DNA of 64,000 nucleotides from the NCBI GenBank assembly GCA_002110485.1, contig MOWL01000049.1, positions 434,001 through 498,000 on the forward strand, given 5' to 3'. Shown here piece by piece: positions 34,010-44,945 of the stretch (positions within the stretch are counted from its first letter, which is position 1; each line of letters opens with the position of its first letter). The position numbers were made by a program, and so were the translations under genes. This stretch comes from Emergomyces orientalis (lineage: Eukaryota; Ascomycota; Eurotiomycetes; Onygenales; Ajellomycetaceae). The notes beneath the pieces are model-generated. The model was given only the letters and a program-made list of their open reading frames with translations. It was not told the DNA's origin and ran no database searches.

Positions 34010-37000
34010 ATGCTGAGTCCGATTGATCTTTGCGATGTTGAATGTGGTGGGCAAAGAAATGATATCAGATTCAGCGATCGCGATGTGGATAGCGGGGCAA
34101 ATATTCTGCCGTGTTTTGAAAGCGGTGTGGGTGCGTCAGCCAATCAGACTTTTGGCAGCCCCGGGCCGCCAAAAGATTCAGCCAATCAGAGAACGCCGCC
34201 CCAAAACGCCCGAGAACCTCACAGGTTTTTCCCCGCCATCCTACATCAACAATTTTACCCGTCTACACATTCATCTTTTCCTTTCTCTAATTATTCAATA
34301 TCCGAATCACGCCGTGTTCGTGGTGTGCAGCTTCATGATTTGTCTTTATATGCTTCTTCACGATCTTCTCCTCGATCGCGCGGTCCAGTCGTTGCGACAT
34401 TATACAAGCGAAAAGCCGATAAGATTCAACCTCTCGATGTGCCAACTACAGGTGGCGGGATTCCCGGCGGAACAGATAAGTGGAGAGAAATTCGCCAACA
34501 ATGGTTCAAAGACAATGTGATTCCGGAGCAGGATCCGCCTTCGCCCTACGATCATTTCATTACACCCCGTTTCTCCGATTGCCCGCGAGGTTCGCGACTC
34601 ACAGAGGAAAGGATCAAGAATCTGCGGATCGGATCGATGCTCACCCCACAGGAACGCGAACTTTTGATTGAGATTCTGCTTAGAAGAGAAAAAGCCCTCG
34701 CGTGGAGTTTTAAGGATTGCGGAACGCTTGCAAAAGAAGTCTCTCCACCTGTCAAGATTCGCGTTGCTCCGCATAAAGCATGGCAAGCGGCAGGATTTCC
34801 TATTCCTCGAAAGCTCGTCCCTACAATCATCAATATGCTTCGCGAACGCGTTGATTCTGGAGTTTATGAACATTGCCATGGTCCGTATCGAAATAAGTGG
34901 TTCCTCGTCAAGAAGAAAGAAGCTGGGAAATATCGCATTGTCAACGCGTGCATGGACATGAACGCTGTCACTATTCGCGATGCGTATATTCCACCTAGTG
35001 CGGACGCGTTTGCTGAGGATTTCGCGGGAATGAAGATAACGAGCATGATGGATTTCTTTTCTGGATATGATCAAGTTCCTTTACACGAAGACAGCCGAGA
35101 TATGACAGCTTTCCTTACCCCGATCGGGTTGCTTCGTCAGACAGCACTGCCACAAGGCGCGACGAATTCTATTGCGCAGTTCTGCCGAATCATGGCACGC
35201 ATTCTTCGATCGAACATACCGCATCAAGCAGACAATTTTATGGATGATATTGGTGTGAAAGGCCCGCGGACGCGTTACAATGATGAAGAAGTGATGCCAG
35301 GTATTCGGAAATTTGTCCTGGAGCATCTGCAAAACTTAGATGCCACCCTCATCAGCATAGAACTCGCGGACACGTGTATCCAGGTTGGAAAGTCAGAATT
35401 CGCCTGCTCCGGTATGGTTCTAGTCGGATATGTTGTGGATGCTGACGGCAGGCGCCCCGAAGCTGCGAAAATCGTCAAAATCGTTGAGTGGCCGGATCCG
35501 ACAGATGTCACGGGTGCCCGAGCTTTCTTAGGTGTTTGCGTTTACTATAGAATATGGATTCCGAATTTCGCTATCATTTCTATACCTATCTATATTCTAT
35601 TCAAGAAGAACATTCCTTTTACCTGGGGTCTTGAACAAGTGAATGCAATGGCAATTTTGAAGAATGCCCTGACAACTGCCCCTGCACTTTGCTGCATTGA
35701 TTATTCTGAAGATGCCGGTGATATCGTGATGGCCACGGATGCCTGTCTTGAAGGATGGGGTGGAACGCTCAGCCAACGGGATAAATTGAATGGAAAGCTA
35801 CACCCTTGCCGATATGAGAGCGGAATCTGGAGCCCCGCCGAAGCAAAATATGATGCAGGAAAGCGAGAATGCCGCGCTGTGCTCAAGATGCTAAAGAAAT
35901 GCCGTTATTACCTGTATGGCGTTCACTTTATTCTGGAAACCGACGCGAAGACTCTAGTGGCACAGCTCAATCGATCTGCCACTGACCTGCCTGGTGCTCT
36001 CGTTACTGGCTGGCTTGCCTGGATTCGGATGTTTGATTTCGAAGTTCGACATGTGCCTGGTCGGAAGCATACTGCTGCAGATGGGCTATCTCGTCGACCT
36101 CCTGCTGAGGGTGAGGTTCCTGAGGATCAAGATATCGATGATTTCATAGATGCAGAACTCAACTATATTAGTGTTGCATCTTTGACGGTTCCTGATTTCG
36201 ATGTCAGCGGCGTGGATGCTTCCGAGTCATCGGGTGTGCGTGTTCTTTCGCCTGATTATTCTGATCGCAGCGAATCAATTGCGAGGTTTCTCACCACCAT
36301 GAAGCGGCCGGATGATATACCACGTTCCGTCTTTTCTAAATGGCGCAAGCATGCACTTCGATATATCGTCCAAGGTCAACATCTATTCCGACGATCAGGC
36401 AAGGGAATTCCTCTGAGACGCGTGGTTGATAACTCATCTGAGCAAAAGGATATCGTTGCTCGGATGCATGATGAATCTGGTCATAAGGGCCGCGAGGCCA
36501 CAAACCACAAGATCACGCAGCGATATTGGTGGGAAGGTATCTGGAAAGCCGTCAAGAATTATTGCAAAAGCTGCACAGTGTGCCAGCTGAGGGATGGCGC
36601 TCGCTTGGAAGAACCACTATATCCAACAAGCCGCAATTATCTATGGGACAAGTGGTGTATCGATGTTGTCAAGTTTCCGAAGAACCGAGGCAAGCGATGT
36701 GCTGTTATTGCTCGGAATGATCTCACTGGCTGGGTGGAAGGCCGCCCTCTCGCTCGTGGAACAGCTGAGAACGTGGCGCAATTCATCTATGAGAATATCA
36801 TTTGCCGACACGGCTGCTTTCGGGAATTAGTGTGTGATGGCGGGCCGGAGAATCAAAAATGGACTAAGATTCTCACCGCCAAATATCGTGTTAATCAAAT
36901 AACCATCTCACCATACAATGCGAAGGCTAATGGCATGGTCGAACGCGGTCACCGCCCGATATCCGATGCGCTTTCAAAGCTAGCTGCAGATGGAAGAAGC

Positions 37001-37669
37001 TGGGTTAATCATTTCCATTCTGCGCTATGGGCAGATCGCGTCACCATTCGGCAATCTACTGGTGAAACCCCGTTCCGCCTGCAATATGGCTACGATGCTA
37101 TCCTTCCAATAGAGCTTGACGTTCCAACTTGGCAAACACTTCCCTGGCAGACAGTGCAATCCCGTGCTGATTTGATATATATGCGTATTCGACAATTGGA
37201 AAAGAGAGATGAAGATCTGGAGGAGGCCGCTCATCACCTGCGCCGTGCGAGAGAGAAGAACCGAGATCTATTTGATGAAACTAAGCAATTAGTCCGAGAA
37301 CCATTGCAGATAAGTGATTTGGTGCTTTTGCATGATACCAAGCTAGAAACGTCCTATTCTGCCAAGCTCAACTTCCGATGGCTGGGCCCGTATCGAATCC
37401 GAGAAGCAAACCATGAGAAAGGGACCTATCATCTGGAAGAGCTGGATGGTTCGCCGTTTCGAAATACTACTGCAGGTAATAGGTTAAAAAGGTTCTATCT
37501 CCGAGACAATCAAATGCCGGTTGCAGAGAATAATATCAATGAAGCAAATGATATTGAAGAGGAAGAGGTGGATATGCAAGATACTGATAAGAAGAATTCT
37601 TTGAGGGGGGGTCAGGATGACTTGCAGTCATGGATCCCTCATGGTAAGGAGTTTGCAGTCATTATCTGA
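34010..37669 (+). CDS. Pol (reverse transcriptase, RNase H, integrase) of element B
   Basis: 1219 codons. The first about 200 residues are a linker rich in Ser/Arg/Pro. RT domain: FLVKKKEAGKYRIVNACMDM, QTALPQGATNS, and the catalytic FMDD at residues 410-413 (Phe in place of Tyr). RNase H: MATDACLEGWGGTLS and the LETDAKTLV region. Integrase: H-H-C-C zinc region (MHDESGHKGREATNHK, CKSCTVC), catalytic D885 (IDVV), D943 (VCDGGPEN) and E978 (VERGH), a D-57-D-34-E spacing. A GPY-type module follows (RWLGPYRI) and then an acidic tail; no chromodomain. Translation is expected through -1 frameshifting from gag-pro, though an ATG is available at 34010. All catalytic residues seen are intact, so the protein could be active. 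Confidence 0.93.
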   Translation: MLSPIDLCDVECGGQRNDIRFSDRDVDSGANILPCFESGVGASANQTFGSPGPPKDSANQRTPPQNAREPHRFFPAILHQQFYPSTHSSFPFSNYSISESRRVRGVQLHDLSLYASSRSSPRSRGPVVATLYKRKADKIQPLDVPTTGGGIPGGTDKWREIRQQWFKDNVIPEQDPPSPYDHFITPRFSDCPRGSRLTEERIKNLRIGSMLTPQERELLIEILLRREKALAWSFKDCGTLAKEVSPPVKIRVAPHKAWQAAGFPIPRKLVPTIINMLRERVDSGVYEHCHGPYRNKWFLVKKKEAGKYRIVNACMDMNAVTIRDAYIPPSADAFAEDFAGMKITSMMDFFSGYDQVPLHEDSRDMTAFLTPIGLLRQTALPQGATNSIAQFCRIMARILRSNIPHQADNFMDDIGVKGPRTRYNDEEVMPGIRKFVLEHLQNLDATLISIELADTCIQVGKSEFACSGMVLVGYVVDADGRRPEAAKIVKIVEWPDPTDVTGARAFLGVCVYYRIWIPNFAIISIPIYILFKKNIPFTWGLEQVNAMAILKNALTTAPALCCIDYSEDAGDIVMATDACLEGWGGTLSQRDKLNGKLHPCRYESGIWSPAEAKYDAGKRECRAVLKMLKKCRYYLYGVHFILETDAKTLVAQLNRSATDLPGALVTGWLAWIRMFDFEVRHVPGRKHTAADGLSRRPPAEGEVPEDQDIDDFIDAELNYISVASLTVPDFDVSGVDASESSGVRVLSPDYSDRSESIARFLTTMKRPDDIPRSVFSKWRKHALRYIVQGQHLFRRSGKGIPLRRVVDNSSEQKDIVARMHDESGHKGREATNHKITQRYWWEGIWKAVKNYCKSCTVCQLRDGARLEEPLYPTSRNYLWDKWCIDVVKFPKNRGKRCAVIARNDLTGWVEGRPLARGTAENVAQFIYENIICRHGCFRELVCDGGPENQKWTKILTAKYRVNQITISPYNAKANGMVERGHRPISDALSKLAADGRSWVNHFHSALWADRVTIRQSTGETPFRLQYGYDAILPIELDVPTWQTLPWQTVQSRADLIYMRIRQLEKRDEDLEEAAHHLRRAREKNRDLFDETKQLVREPLQISDLVLLHDTKLETSYSAKLNFRWLGPYRIREANHEKGTYHLEELDGSPFRNTTAGNRLKRFYLRDNQMPVAENNINEANDIEEEEVDMQDTDKKNSLRGGQDDLQSWIPHGKEFAVII

Positions 37670-38088
37670 CTGCTGTTTTTCTTTGTATAATGATTTCCTT
37701 GTTGTTGTTTTCTTCATTCAAGTTGCTGTTTTCTTAGTCTCTATTTTTCATGATTCTGCTTCTTTCTTGCATGTTTTTCATGCATCATATCAGTTCCTTC
37801 TAATTTTAATCTCTTGATATTGTCTTTTCTTTGTTTTGTTTACTTTCTCTTTGATATTCAATTCTCTGGGTCAGATTGAAGCTGGCAGTGAATTTTATGA
37901 ACTGCTGTCACCCTCGCTGCATGTTGACTGCTTTTCACATTATCTTCCAAAATTCACCTTGAGGAAGTATTATATTATTGACCTGCTCTGCCCAGATAAT
38001 CATTTTTCTTTTTCAAATTGGCATTCAAGTCTCTTTTTCTATTTTAATTCATTGATTTTTCCCTATATTTCCTTATTTCATTACAAAG
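37670..38088 (+). other. Spacer between pol and third ORF of element B
   Basis: 419 bp of T-rich sequence without a conserved frame. It could hold a splice acceptor or internal promoter for the third frame; pyrimidine tracts are plentiful but I cannot single one out. Confidence 0.4.
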
Positions 38089-40719
38089 ATGTCGAACCCC
38101 TCTAGCCAACACACTCTGGTACCGAGACCAGCGAGCCAGCTCGCTCTTGTGACATATGATAACCATGTTTTTCATACGGCGATGGAGCTGCAAGCTTATG
38201 TCAATTCTCTGGGTCAGAATCCGCAGGTTCGCTACCAAGCACAATGTGAGATCGGTAATCTACTCATGGGGCGCCATGAGGCGGCTCAAGATGAGGTTGC
38301 CGCATTCTATGAGTGGATGAGAAATGATGGATCCTGGCGCCAGGTGGTGGCCCAGCAAGCATTTGATAACCAGACGGCGGAGCTTCAACGAGTTGCTGCT
38401 CAGGTAGCTGAACGGCGCGATCGCTGCGCCATAGCATATACTACATGCACCAGGATGTGGGGAAAAGTTCGCGTGGATTCGTTCTGGCATATCATGACTT
38501 CAGAGCGGATGCAACGCGCCTGTCAAACCCTGGCCCTACATCACGAATATGCTTCTGCAATCGGCCGGATCAATCAAGCAATGTGGGCTCGCATCACTCA
38601 GCCACCTCGACGAGGAGTTAAGCGATATAAGACGATCATGTTGGCAGATATCGAAGCAGCGGCCGATTCCAATTTTATTGGCCAAGAGATCACACAAGGA
38701 AATCTTCAAGCTGCAGGTCTTATCTTTGGTCCTGGCGGAATTCTCACTGAAGATTCTATGACAGTTGCTTCACCCCAGCCTCAAGAACGTGTCCTATCCC
38801 CTCCCGATCAACATATGACTGGCCAGTCTCCTCTACCTTCTCCCCGTGTGTTGAACGTGATACGCCCCAGTGCACCCTCGCTTGGATCTCCTCAAGGTTC
38901 TATACATAGTCCTCCTGTGCGTACTTCTCGCCGCGTCTCCGGCCAATCCTTGCTTTCGGACGTCAGCAGCCTGTCTGCAGTCTTGTCAGACACCCATCTT
39001 GCTGAACTTCTCAGCCCTGACCAAGTTGCGGAATTTGAGAATATGGGGGTTGATCAAGATAGCCCTGCTTTGGTAGAGGCAACTGACAAGCAGCATACAA
39101 CAGTGAACAGAGGATGCCAGTGTTCTCTCTATGTCTCTGTGAATGTGAAAGCGCAGCTTAGAGATGCAAAGAAGATAGAAGAATGTCAGCTGATGCATCT
39201 TCTGAACAAGATAGCCAGACTTCCGCAACAAGGCTTGACTATATGCTATCTGCATTCAGTAAATCTCAGCAGCAAGATTGGACTCCTTACACGCGATCTT
39301 GACCATGCGGGGCTGATAAAGAGAATCAGGCTTGTGGTGAATAATCGCCAGAATCTTGGGCGGATGTGAGCTGCTGATGACACATATTATTTCTTCCGCC
39401 TTGATCGCTGACCTCCTTGCCCTGAAGATATGCTACAGGTATATCAAATGCGCCATAATCGCCTACCGCCAGTTACATCATCAAATTGAAAACAAACACT
39501 GGCCTGACTTGCTTTTCTTGATTTCAATTCCAGTGCAGCTTTTCAGTAATGGAAGAAGGATGATTCCGTCATCCTGCCAATATTTAGATGGATGAACGCG
39601 ATGAAGGCGGCAGGGGTCAACAATAATTACAACACCCTGGCGAAGGTTGCCACAGTCGAATGGAGCATGTACAGGTTCCATCAGCGAAAAGATAAGAAGA
39701 CCTGAAGATGGCTTCAAACAATGTTGCATGAAATTGTTTAACAGATTGTCTGTCAAGATTCACTGTATTATGTGTGATATGTTGCTCTCCGCCCTGATCA
39801 TCGCACGCACCTGATTTCCTATCCCTATTATGCAAAATACGCCTTGTCTGGGGATAGCACTTACTTCCGCCATATTGATGTCAATATTAAACGCCTGGCG
39901 GAGGAAAATCATGGAGTGAATATGATTCAGGGATCAGTCTCTTTCAGCACTGAAGATGGGAGGAATTGCACCACCATAGTCCCGGGAATGCATCAAAATA
40001 TTCAAGAATGGAACAGACGCCTGCATGCTCGCAATCTCCTGAATGGTGAAATTGTTCAAGAGATGACATCTGAGATGCTCATCAACAAGGATCTCAATGA
40101 CTTCAGAACGCAGTGGACGACTGTCCCATGCAAGCAAGGCGATGCTCGAATAACCATGCCGCATCTTCCTCATGGAAGCACCGGGCCTGCTACTAAGGAA
40201 CGCAAGACAATGCTGCCGTGGTATGTTGGAATTCAGGATGACGGGCACTCTCTTGAAGTCCCTGAAAGCGGATCATGAGAGCAGCTCTCCCGAGCACATC
40301 ATGATTTGGTTGCTGGGCTGTCAACACCCTCTGGCCTTTCGGTATTATATGGAAGTATTCCATATCAGTACCCTGCTGCTGTTCCAGTCACGGGTCTTGG
40401 AGCGATTTCGGATGCTCTGGTGGGTCGATGGAAGTGGGATGACTCTATGGTCAGGCACGAGCAAGATATTCTCTTCAACAGCAAGGGCAGTTCGCCGCAA
40501 GAATACATTGAGGAGTGGCGCAAGAGAGCAGTCATCAAAGAAATCCAGTGTTTCGAGATCATGATGGCTACAGAGAAGGAATTATTTGAAGAACATAGCT
40601 GTTTCTATTGTCTGAAGAGGAACATCTCCCTCGCCTCAATTGAGGGAGATCGCGCTGTCGCCGAGGGCAAGGCTATGCAGATTCCGGCGCATGGCCGCGA
40701 GAATGCGCCCGCCGAATAG
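38089..40719 (+). pseudogene. Third ORF of element B: accessory protein with 2OG-Fe(II) oxygenase-like domain, nine stops
   Basis: One frame of 876 codons from ATG 38089 to TAG 40717, with no shift. Codons 1-426 are open, then stops (seven TGA, two TAA) fall at sites consistent with Trp, Arg or Gln. The N-terminal part is unrecognised: a helical, Gln/Ala/Arg-rich segment (residues about 45-180), then a Ser/Pro-rich linker. The C-terminal part has the layout of phytanoyl-CoA-dioxygenase-like enzymes: H595 and D597 in YFRHIDVN, PGMH at 635, then GDARITMPHLPHGSTGPA with H695 and R705 in ERKT, followed by LPWYVGIQ. HxD...H would bind iron and the Arg 2-oxoglutarate. No membrane segment suggests an envelope protein. 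It lies downstream of pol inside the element. Substrate unknown; nucleic-acid or chromatin modification is only a guess. Confidence 0.7.
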
Positions 40720-41044
40720 CCACAGTCATCAGCCAATCATGTTTTCCCGGCCCCGGGCTGTCAAAAGATTGACCAATCATGATCGCGCTGTTGCCAATTT
40801 GCCGCATCTTGTCACTGTTGCCATGTTGATCACATTCTGTTTACTTGTTTCTCTGTTTTCTCTTGTTCTTGCTTGTCTTTCTTTTCTCTGCTGTTCACTT
40901 TTTCTTTCTCTTTTCTATATTCTTTTATTGATTGTCTTTCATTTTCTTGATTCTTGATTGATTCTTTTCTGCAATTTCTTGTTTTCATTCATTCAGATCA
41001 CATTCTTACTTGCCGGGTCGGCAAGCTATAGAGGGGGGGAGATG

Positions 41045-41392
41045 TGTGGTGGAGAATCTCGGCATGGTATTACTTTTTGCCGAGGCTGCCTCATATATTT
41101 GTTTGGCATGGCTGCCTCATATTCCCATTATCCTTTGACACACGTGTGGATTCGGCGAAGATTGATTGTACGCAGAGCAGTGAGATTGCTCCTTTTTGAT
41201 TGTGTGATTTGATATGTGATTGATTGCTTGTTCTTCTTCTATATTTGAATCTCCTACGTGTTCTTTTGTATTGCTATTTGGATAGCTCGTTGAATAGAAT
41301 ATTGTATACACGGCGAACTTACCAACCTCCTTACGATCCCGCTGCTCCTGCCCACGTGCCGCCAAAAGCGCACAACCCCTTATTCCACTTCA
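41045..41392 (+). repeat. 3' LTR of element B
   Basis: 348 bp, preceded by the purine tract at 41031-41042 and followed by CTAG. It differs from the 5' LTR only near its start (for example GGAG for GGGG, CATGG for CGTGG). Confidence 0.93.
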
Positions 41393-42331
41393 CTAGATGC
41401 AGATTTTTGAATAAAATTCTTTAGCTCTGCTGATGCACTCTCTGGTTCTTGAAGCATAAGTGAATTAGAATACTGTAAACCTGTTTGTCTTTTCTTGAGC
41501 TTGACAGCAATCAGATTAACAGATTTTATATTCTGGTATTTTTCTTTCACATCAACTGCTCTCAGTAGACTTTCTCCAATATTTGCTTTATCAGTCAGCA
41601 AGGATTCAAAATGAGTTTAGTGTAAAAGTATCTATTTTAATGCTTTCATCTTCAGCAAGAAGAATGTTACTGGAGGTTATTAAGCCATGTGTAATTTAAA
41701 GAGTGTTGTGAATATATTTTAATCCATGAAGAACCTTGAGCAATGTTATTAATATATTTGACATTTTTTAATAAGATTTACATACCTCTTTGCATACAGT
41801 AGCTATGTCAGCTTCATTAAAAATAGCATATGGGCTTCCATGCAGGTCAGCCAGAGAGGCGCATGCAGGCTCATAGACAAGAAACATCAATTTGTCATTT
41901 ATAAACCCTTCTTTCAAAGAGATTATATATGTGTGAGATATTTCTTTCAGATGATCCAGCTGCTGATTTGATGTAAAGAATTCAGTTTGTTTAATAAACA
42001 CAACAGGAAATAGCTTGATGTTCTCGTAAGCAAGAATTTCTAGTCCAGCTTGACTTTTCTCCCAAACACCTCAATACTGCTTCCAGGGGCTTTCATAAGA
42101 AATAAAGTCTTTTTTCTTTTTCAGTTTGTGGTTTGCGTCGGTGTTGATAGCCAAAGGAATTTTAGAAGGTTTCAGAGTATGTCACTCTAAAACCTGATGC
42201 TGTTTTGTTCTTAAAGCATTTGAAACCTGGCTTTCAGTGAATTTTTTAGTGTCGGTTGACTTCTCCAAAACATTTTTGATGTCAGCTGAGCTTGGAACAA
42301 TAGTAAGTCTGTTTGTAGTGCTTGCTGCCAT
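41393..42331 (-). pseudogene. Degenerate protein-kinase-like pseudogene, 5' part (split by element B)
   Basis: Minus strand from ATG near 42331. Blocks resemble an expanded fungal kinase-like family: FIKQTEFFTS, LDHLKEISHTYIISLKEGF, LMFLVYEPACASLADL, then an intron at 41735-41785 (GTATGT...CAAG, 51 nt) and VLHGLKYIHNTL, stop, ITHGLITSSNILLAED. The usual HRD catalytic loop is HGLITSSN, so no catalytic Asp is present, as in pseudokinases of this family. At least three in-frame stops (two or more TGA) mark it as dead. The C-terminal segment ESASAELKNFIQKSAS reaches the CTAG of element B and resumes at 30661. An active homologue cannot be inferred from this copy. Confidence 0.7.
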
Positions 42332-44590
42332 GAATATTGAGATAAAGCATAAGTATCAGAGTCAAAGAGAGATTAAAATGATTTACTCAAAAGAATCAAA
42401 TCGCTGTTCCCGGCTTTAAGAATGTCTCTTTTGACACCCCATGCATATGGGAATATGTATGCATTCGCCTACAGTCAGGTACATTACTGATTTAATTTAG
42501 CGGCTTTCCGGGCCTCATTCCACCCAATTCGACTTTAGTGTTGTATGTCAGAAACATTCTGCACTTTGCAATGTCCAAGTGGCTGACATTTCAATTCTAA
42601 CCACAGCGAGGTCTGCCTTCAGGAAATCAACGGAAAGGTTGCAGAACCAGCAGCTTAAAGGCCGAATTGGGGACTAAAGCTGGGAATACTCAGGAACTGG
42701 TGTCGATGCTAGTACAATAAGGTAAAAAGGAGATTTATTACCATCGGATACCTGGACCCACAAGAACTTCTAGCAGTTCTATAAGATATGATGTTTTAGC
42801 ATAGACCTTTCTTTAGTTATGATTGGATTGGCTAATGGCCAATTTATTCTCAAGTTGAAGATAAATTAAAACAGTCATTAAAAGATAGAAATAGTTTTAT
42901 TGGTCAAAATCATACCTACTTAGACTCACTGAGCAAGCTTGTTATTGTGGAAAAGACCTACATCTCCCAGATAGTAATATAAAGAGAATACCTTTGTGAA
43001 ATGTGAGGACTTGAGAACTCTCATTTGAATCAAGTAACTTCACATATATAGAAATATCTCAAGCTGAGCTAACTGAGTTGCACAGCAACTTAGGAGAATC
43101 ATCATATCTGTAGAAACCTCCCATGAGTGTATAAAGGTTATTTATTCACTGGGTATGTCGCTTCGCAGACAGTTGCTCTAATTGATCAATGTCTTGCATT
43201 GAAGCCAGAAGTGTTTTGTCCGAGATGAGATTTCCTTCAGCGGTTTACTTCCTTTCTTCCTTCTTGGAGATTAGGAAAATTGTGTTATTTCCGTCCACAG
43301 TTGCTGCCCGGAAACACTAGGCAGGCTGAGGCCTGTAGTTTAGATCATACAAGAAAAACTTTTTCCATGTGTACTTTGTTGCGACTCATGTCACCGGGGA
43401 CTGGTCTAAGGGATCTATCTCAAGACAATCAGCTTGTCTTCACTGGCCACGCTTCCAGGACCAGAAGGAGATTTTATCCCTCTCGCGGGGCGAAGGCATT
43501 TCGGCTCCTATAGTTAGTTCGTAATTGGGCGGTGAAGCATCGTTGTTGCTGTCAGTTAGAATGTTGCTGAGAGGAAGGTTACCAAATTTACGAGCCACCA
43601 CGAAACACAAACTCAACATCTGTTATCTAGATGTGCGCATTATTTCAGCCCAAACGTATTGCAGCCTAACTCTCCTGGGATCATATTGCTGAATTGCTGA
43701 AGTCACATGGCCGTTCTTTGGCTACAGCCCCGCACTGATTGATTGATTCATTTAGCCGGACCCTCTCATTCTCTGGCCAGCGACAGCAGCGATTTCGTCA
43801 TACTTTTCCTTCTCTTTCTCCTTTTCTTTTTTTTGTTGGTCCACCAAACATCAGCAGTCAAGCAATAATATCTTCTCTTTGTGTTGCTGAAGATTCTCAC
43901 CTCATTTTACACTTCATTCTTATAAAGATTGTCTTGCTTTGATAGACAAAGCAGAATTATCTTCAACAGAGCCTTCATCTGGTATCCGCAACATTACATT
44001 ATGTGAAACATGAGATTATCGCCACACATTCGTTGGCTAAGACATACGCACATGTTCAATTGCCACACTAATTGTCACACGGCGAACTCCAATGGAATCT
44101 CCACCAAATACACCCTCATCTTCGCTGATCTTTAATATATTCGCCATTACATTGATTTTTCTGCAAAGTCAGAGATATTCAGCTGAGAATATCACAATAC
44201 AATCAATATAGCATGTAAATCACTCATATTATTGATGGATAGTTGTTGGGCAGCCTAAGATGGATTCACGGGTATAAATAGCCATGGAAAACCCATAGAT
44301 ATTTAGCTAGAGCAGAGCTCAGAGCACACAGACCACAATACCATATATCTCAATATATTAATTCCTCCCTATATATGTGCATATTATGCTAGCTCCACTC
44401 TCCGTCTTATCCTCCGTTTCATACATTATCGCCGTCAGCCACAAGGTGCCACTGAAGAATTTCATGAGTGATAATTGCTGAGGCATTTTACCAGCAGTCT
44501 GCTCAGAAACTAATACCATGTAGGTTAATAACAGTATTTCATCTGAGATTGGCAACTGTTCACAACCAAGAACATTTTACAGAAACATCT
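42332..44590. other. Gap, no gene seen
   Basis: No supported gene. A TATA-like TATAAATAG near 44273 is followed by a short leader-like sequence but no clear coding frame. Open frames at 43280-43513 and 43739-43942 have no family features. Confidence 0.35.
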
Positions 44591-44689
44591 GTTTAATATT
44601 TACATTCACTGGATTGCCCTCTCCTTGAAACTCTCCATCCTAGTGAGCTGTCAACGCCGGTGGTGATTTTACATACTGATTGTTGAAAG

Positions 44690-44945
44690 ATTATGTCGGC
44701 GAAAGTTGAAGATATGGCTCTAAGCAGAGAATGAGAAGAGATCAAGATGGCCTTGAAATTTGAGATAACAGAGAGTATGACTATGAAGTTCAAAGACACA
44801 TCATGCAATATTGCAGATGATGAGAGAAAGCTAGTTGACAATTTGAATACAGCACACAGATGAGTAACATGAGAAGTTCTTTCTGAGTATAAATATTATA
44901 TGATAAAGATGTGAATCAAGTTTGAAAAGAAGTTCTTATAAAATA
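44690..44945 (+). pseudogene. Short unidentified ORF relic with TGA stops
   Basis: Reading through TGA codons, this plus-strand frame gives a coherent charged sequence (KMALKFEITESMTMKFKDTS, DDERKLVDNLNTAHR) with stops where Trp or Arg would fit (HR, stop, VT, stop, EVLSEYKYY). This matches the damage pattern elsewhere in the window. Family unknown. Confidence 0.35.

Larger units (their letters stand above)
30666..41392 (+). mobile_element. Ty3/gypsy element, copy B (10.7 kb, mostly open frames)
   Basis: 10,727 bp. LTRs of 348 bp at 30666-31013 and 41045-41392 differ at about five sites, all in the first 50 bp. Target duplication CTAG (30662-30665 and 41393-41396). Gag-protease (988 codons) and pol (1219 codons) are fully open, followed by a third frame of 876 codons broken by nine stops. 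A tRNA-type primer site follows the 5' LTR, and a G-rich purine tract (GAGGGGGGGAGA) precedes the 3' LTR. There is no chromodomain after the integrase GPY region. It is inserted in the kinase-like pseudogene. Its 38885-40976 segment appears identical to copy A although the rest is not. Confidence 0.95.

Noticed and set aside
38089..40719. Third ORF as a retroviral-type envelope
   Set aside because: No signal peptide or membrane segment; the C-terminal motifs fit an oxygenase.
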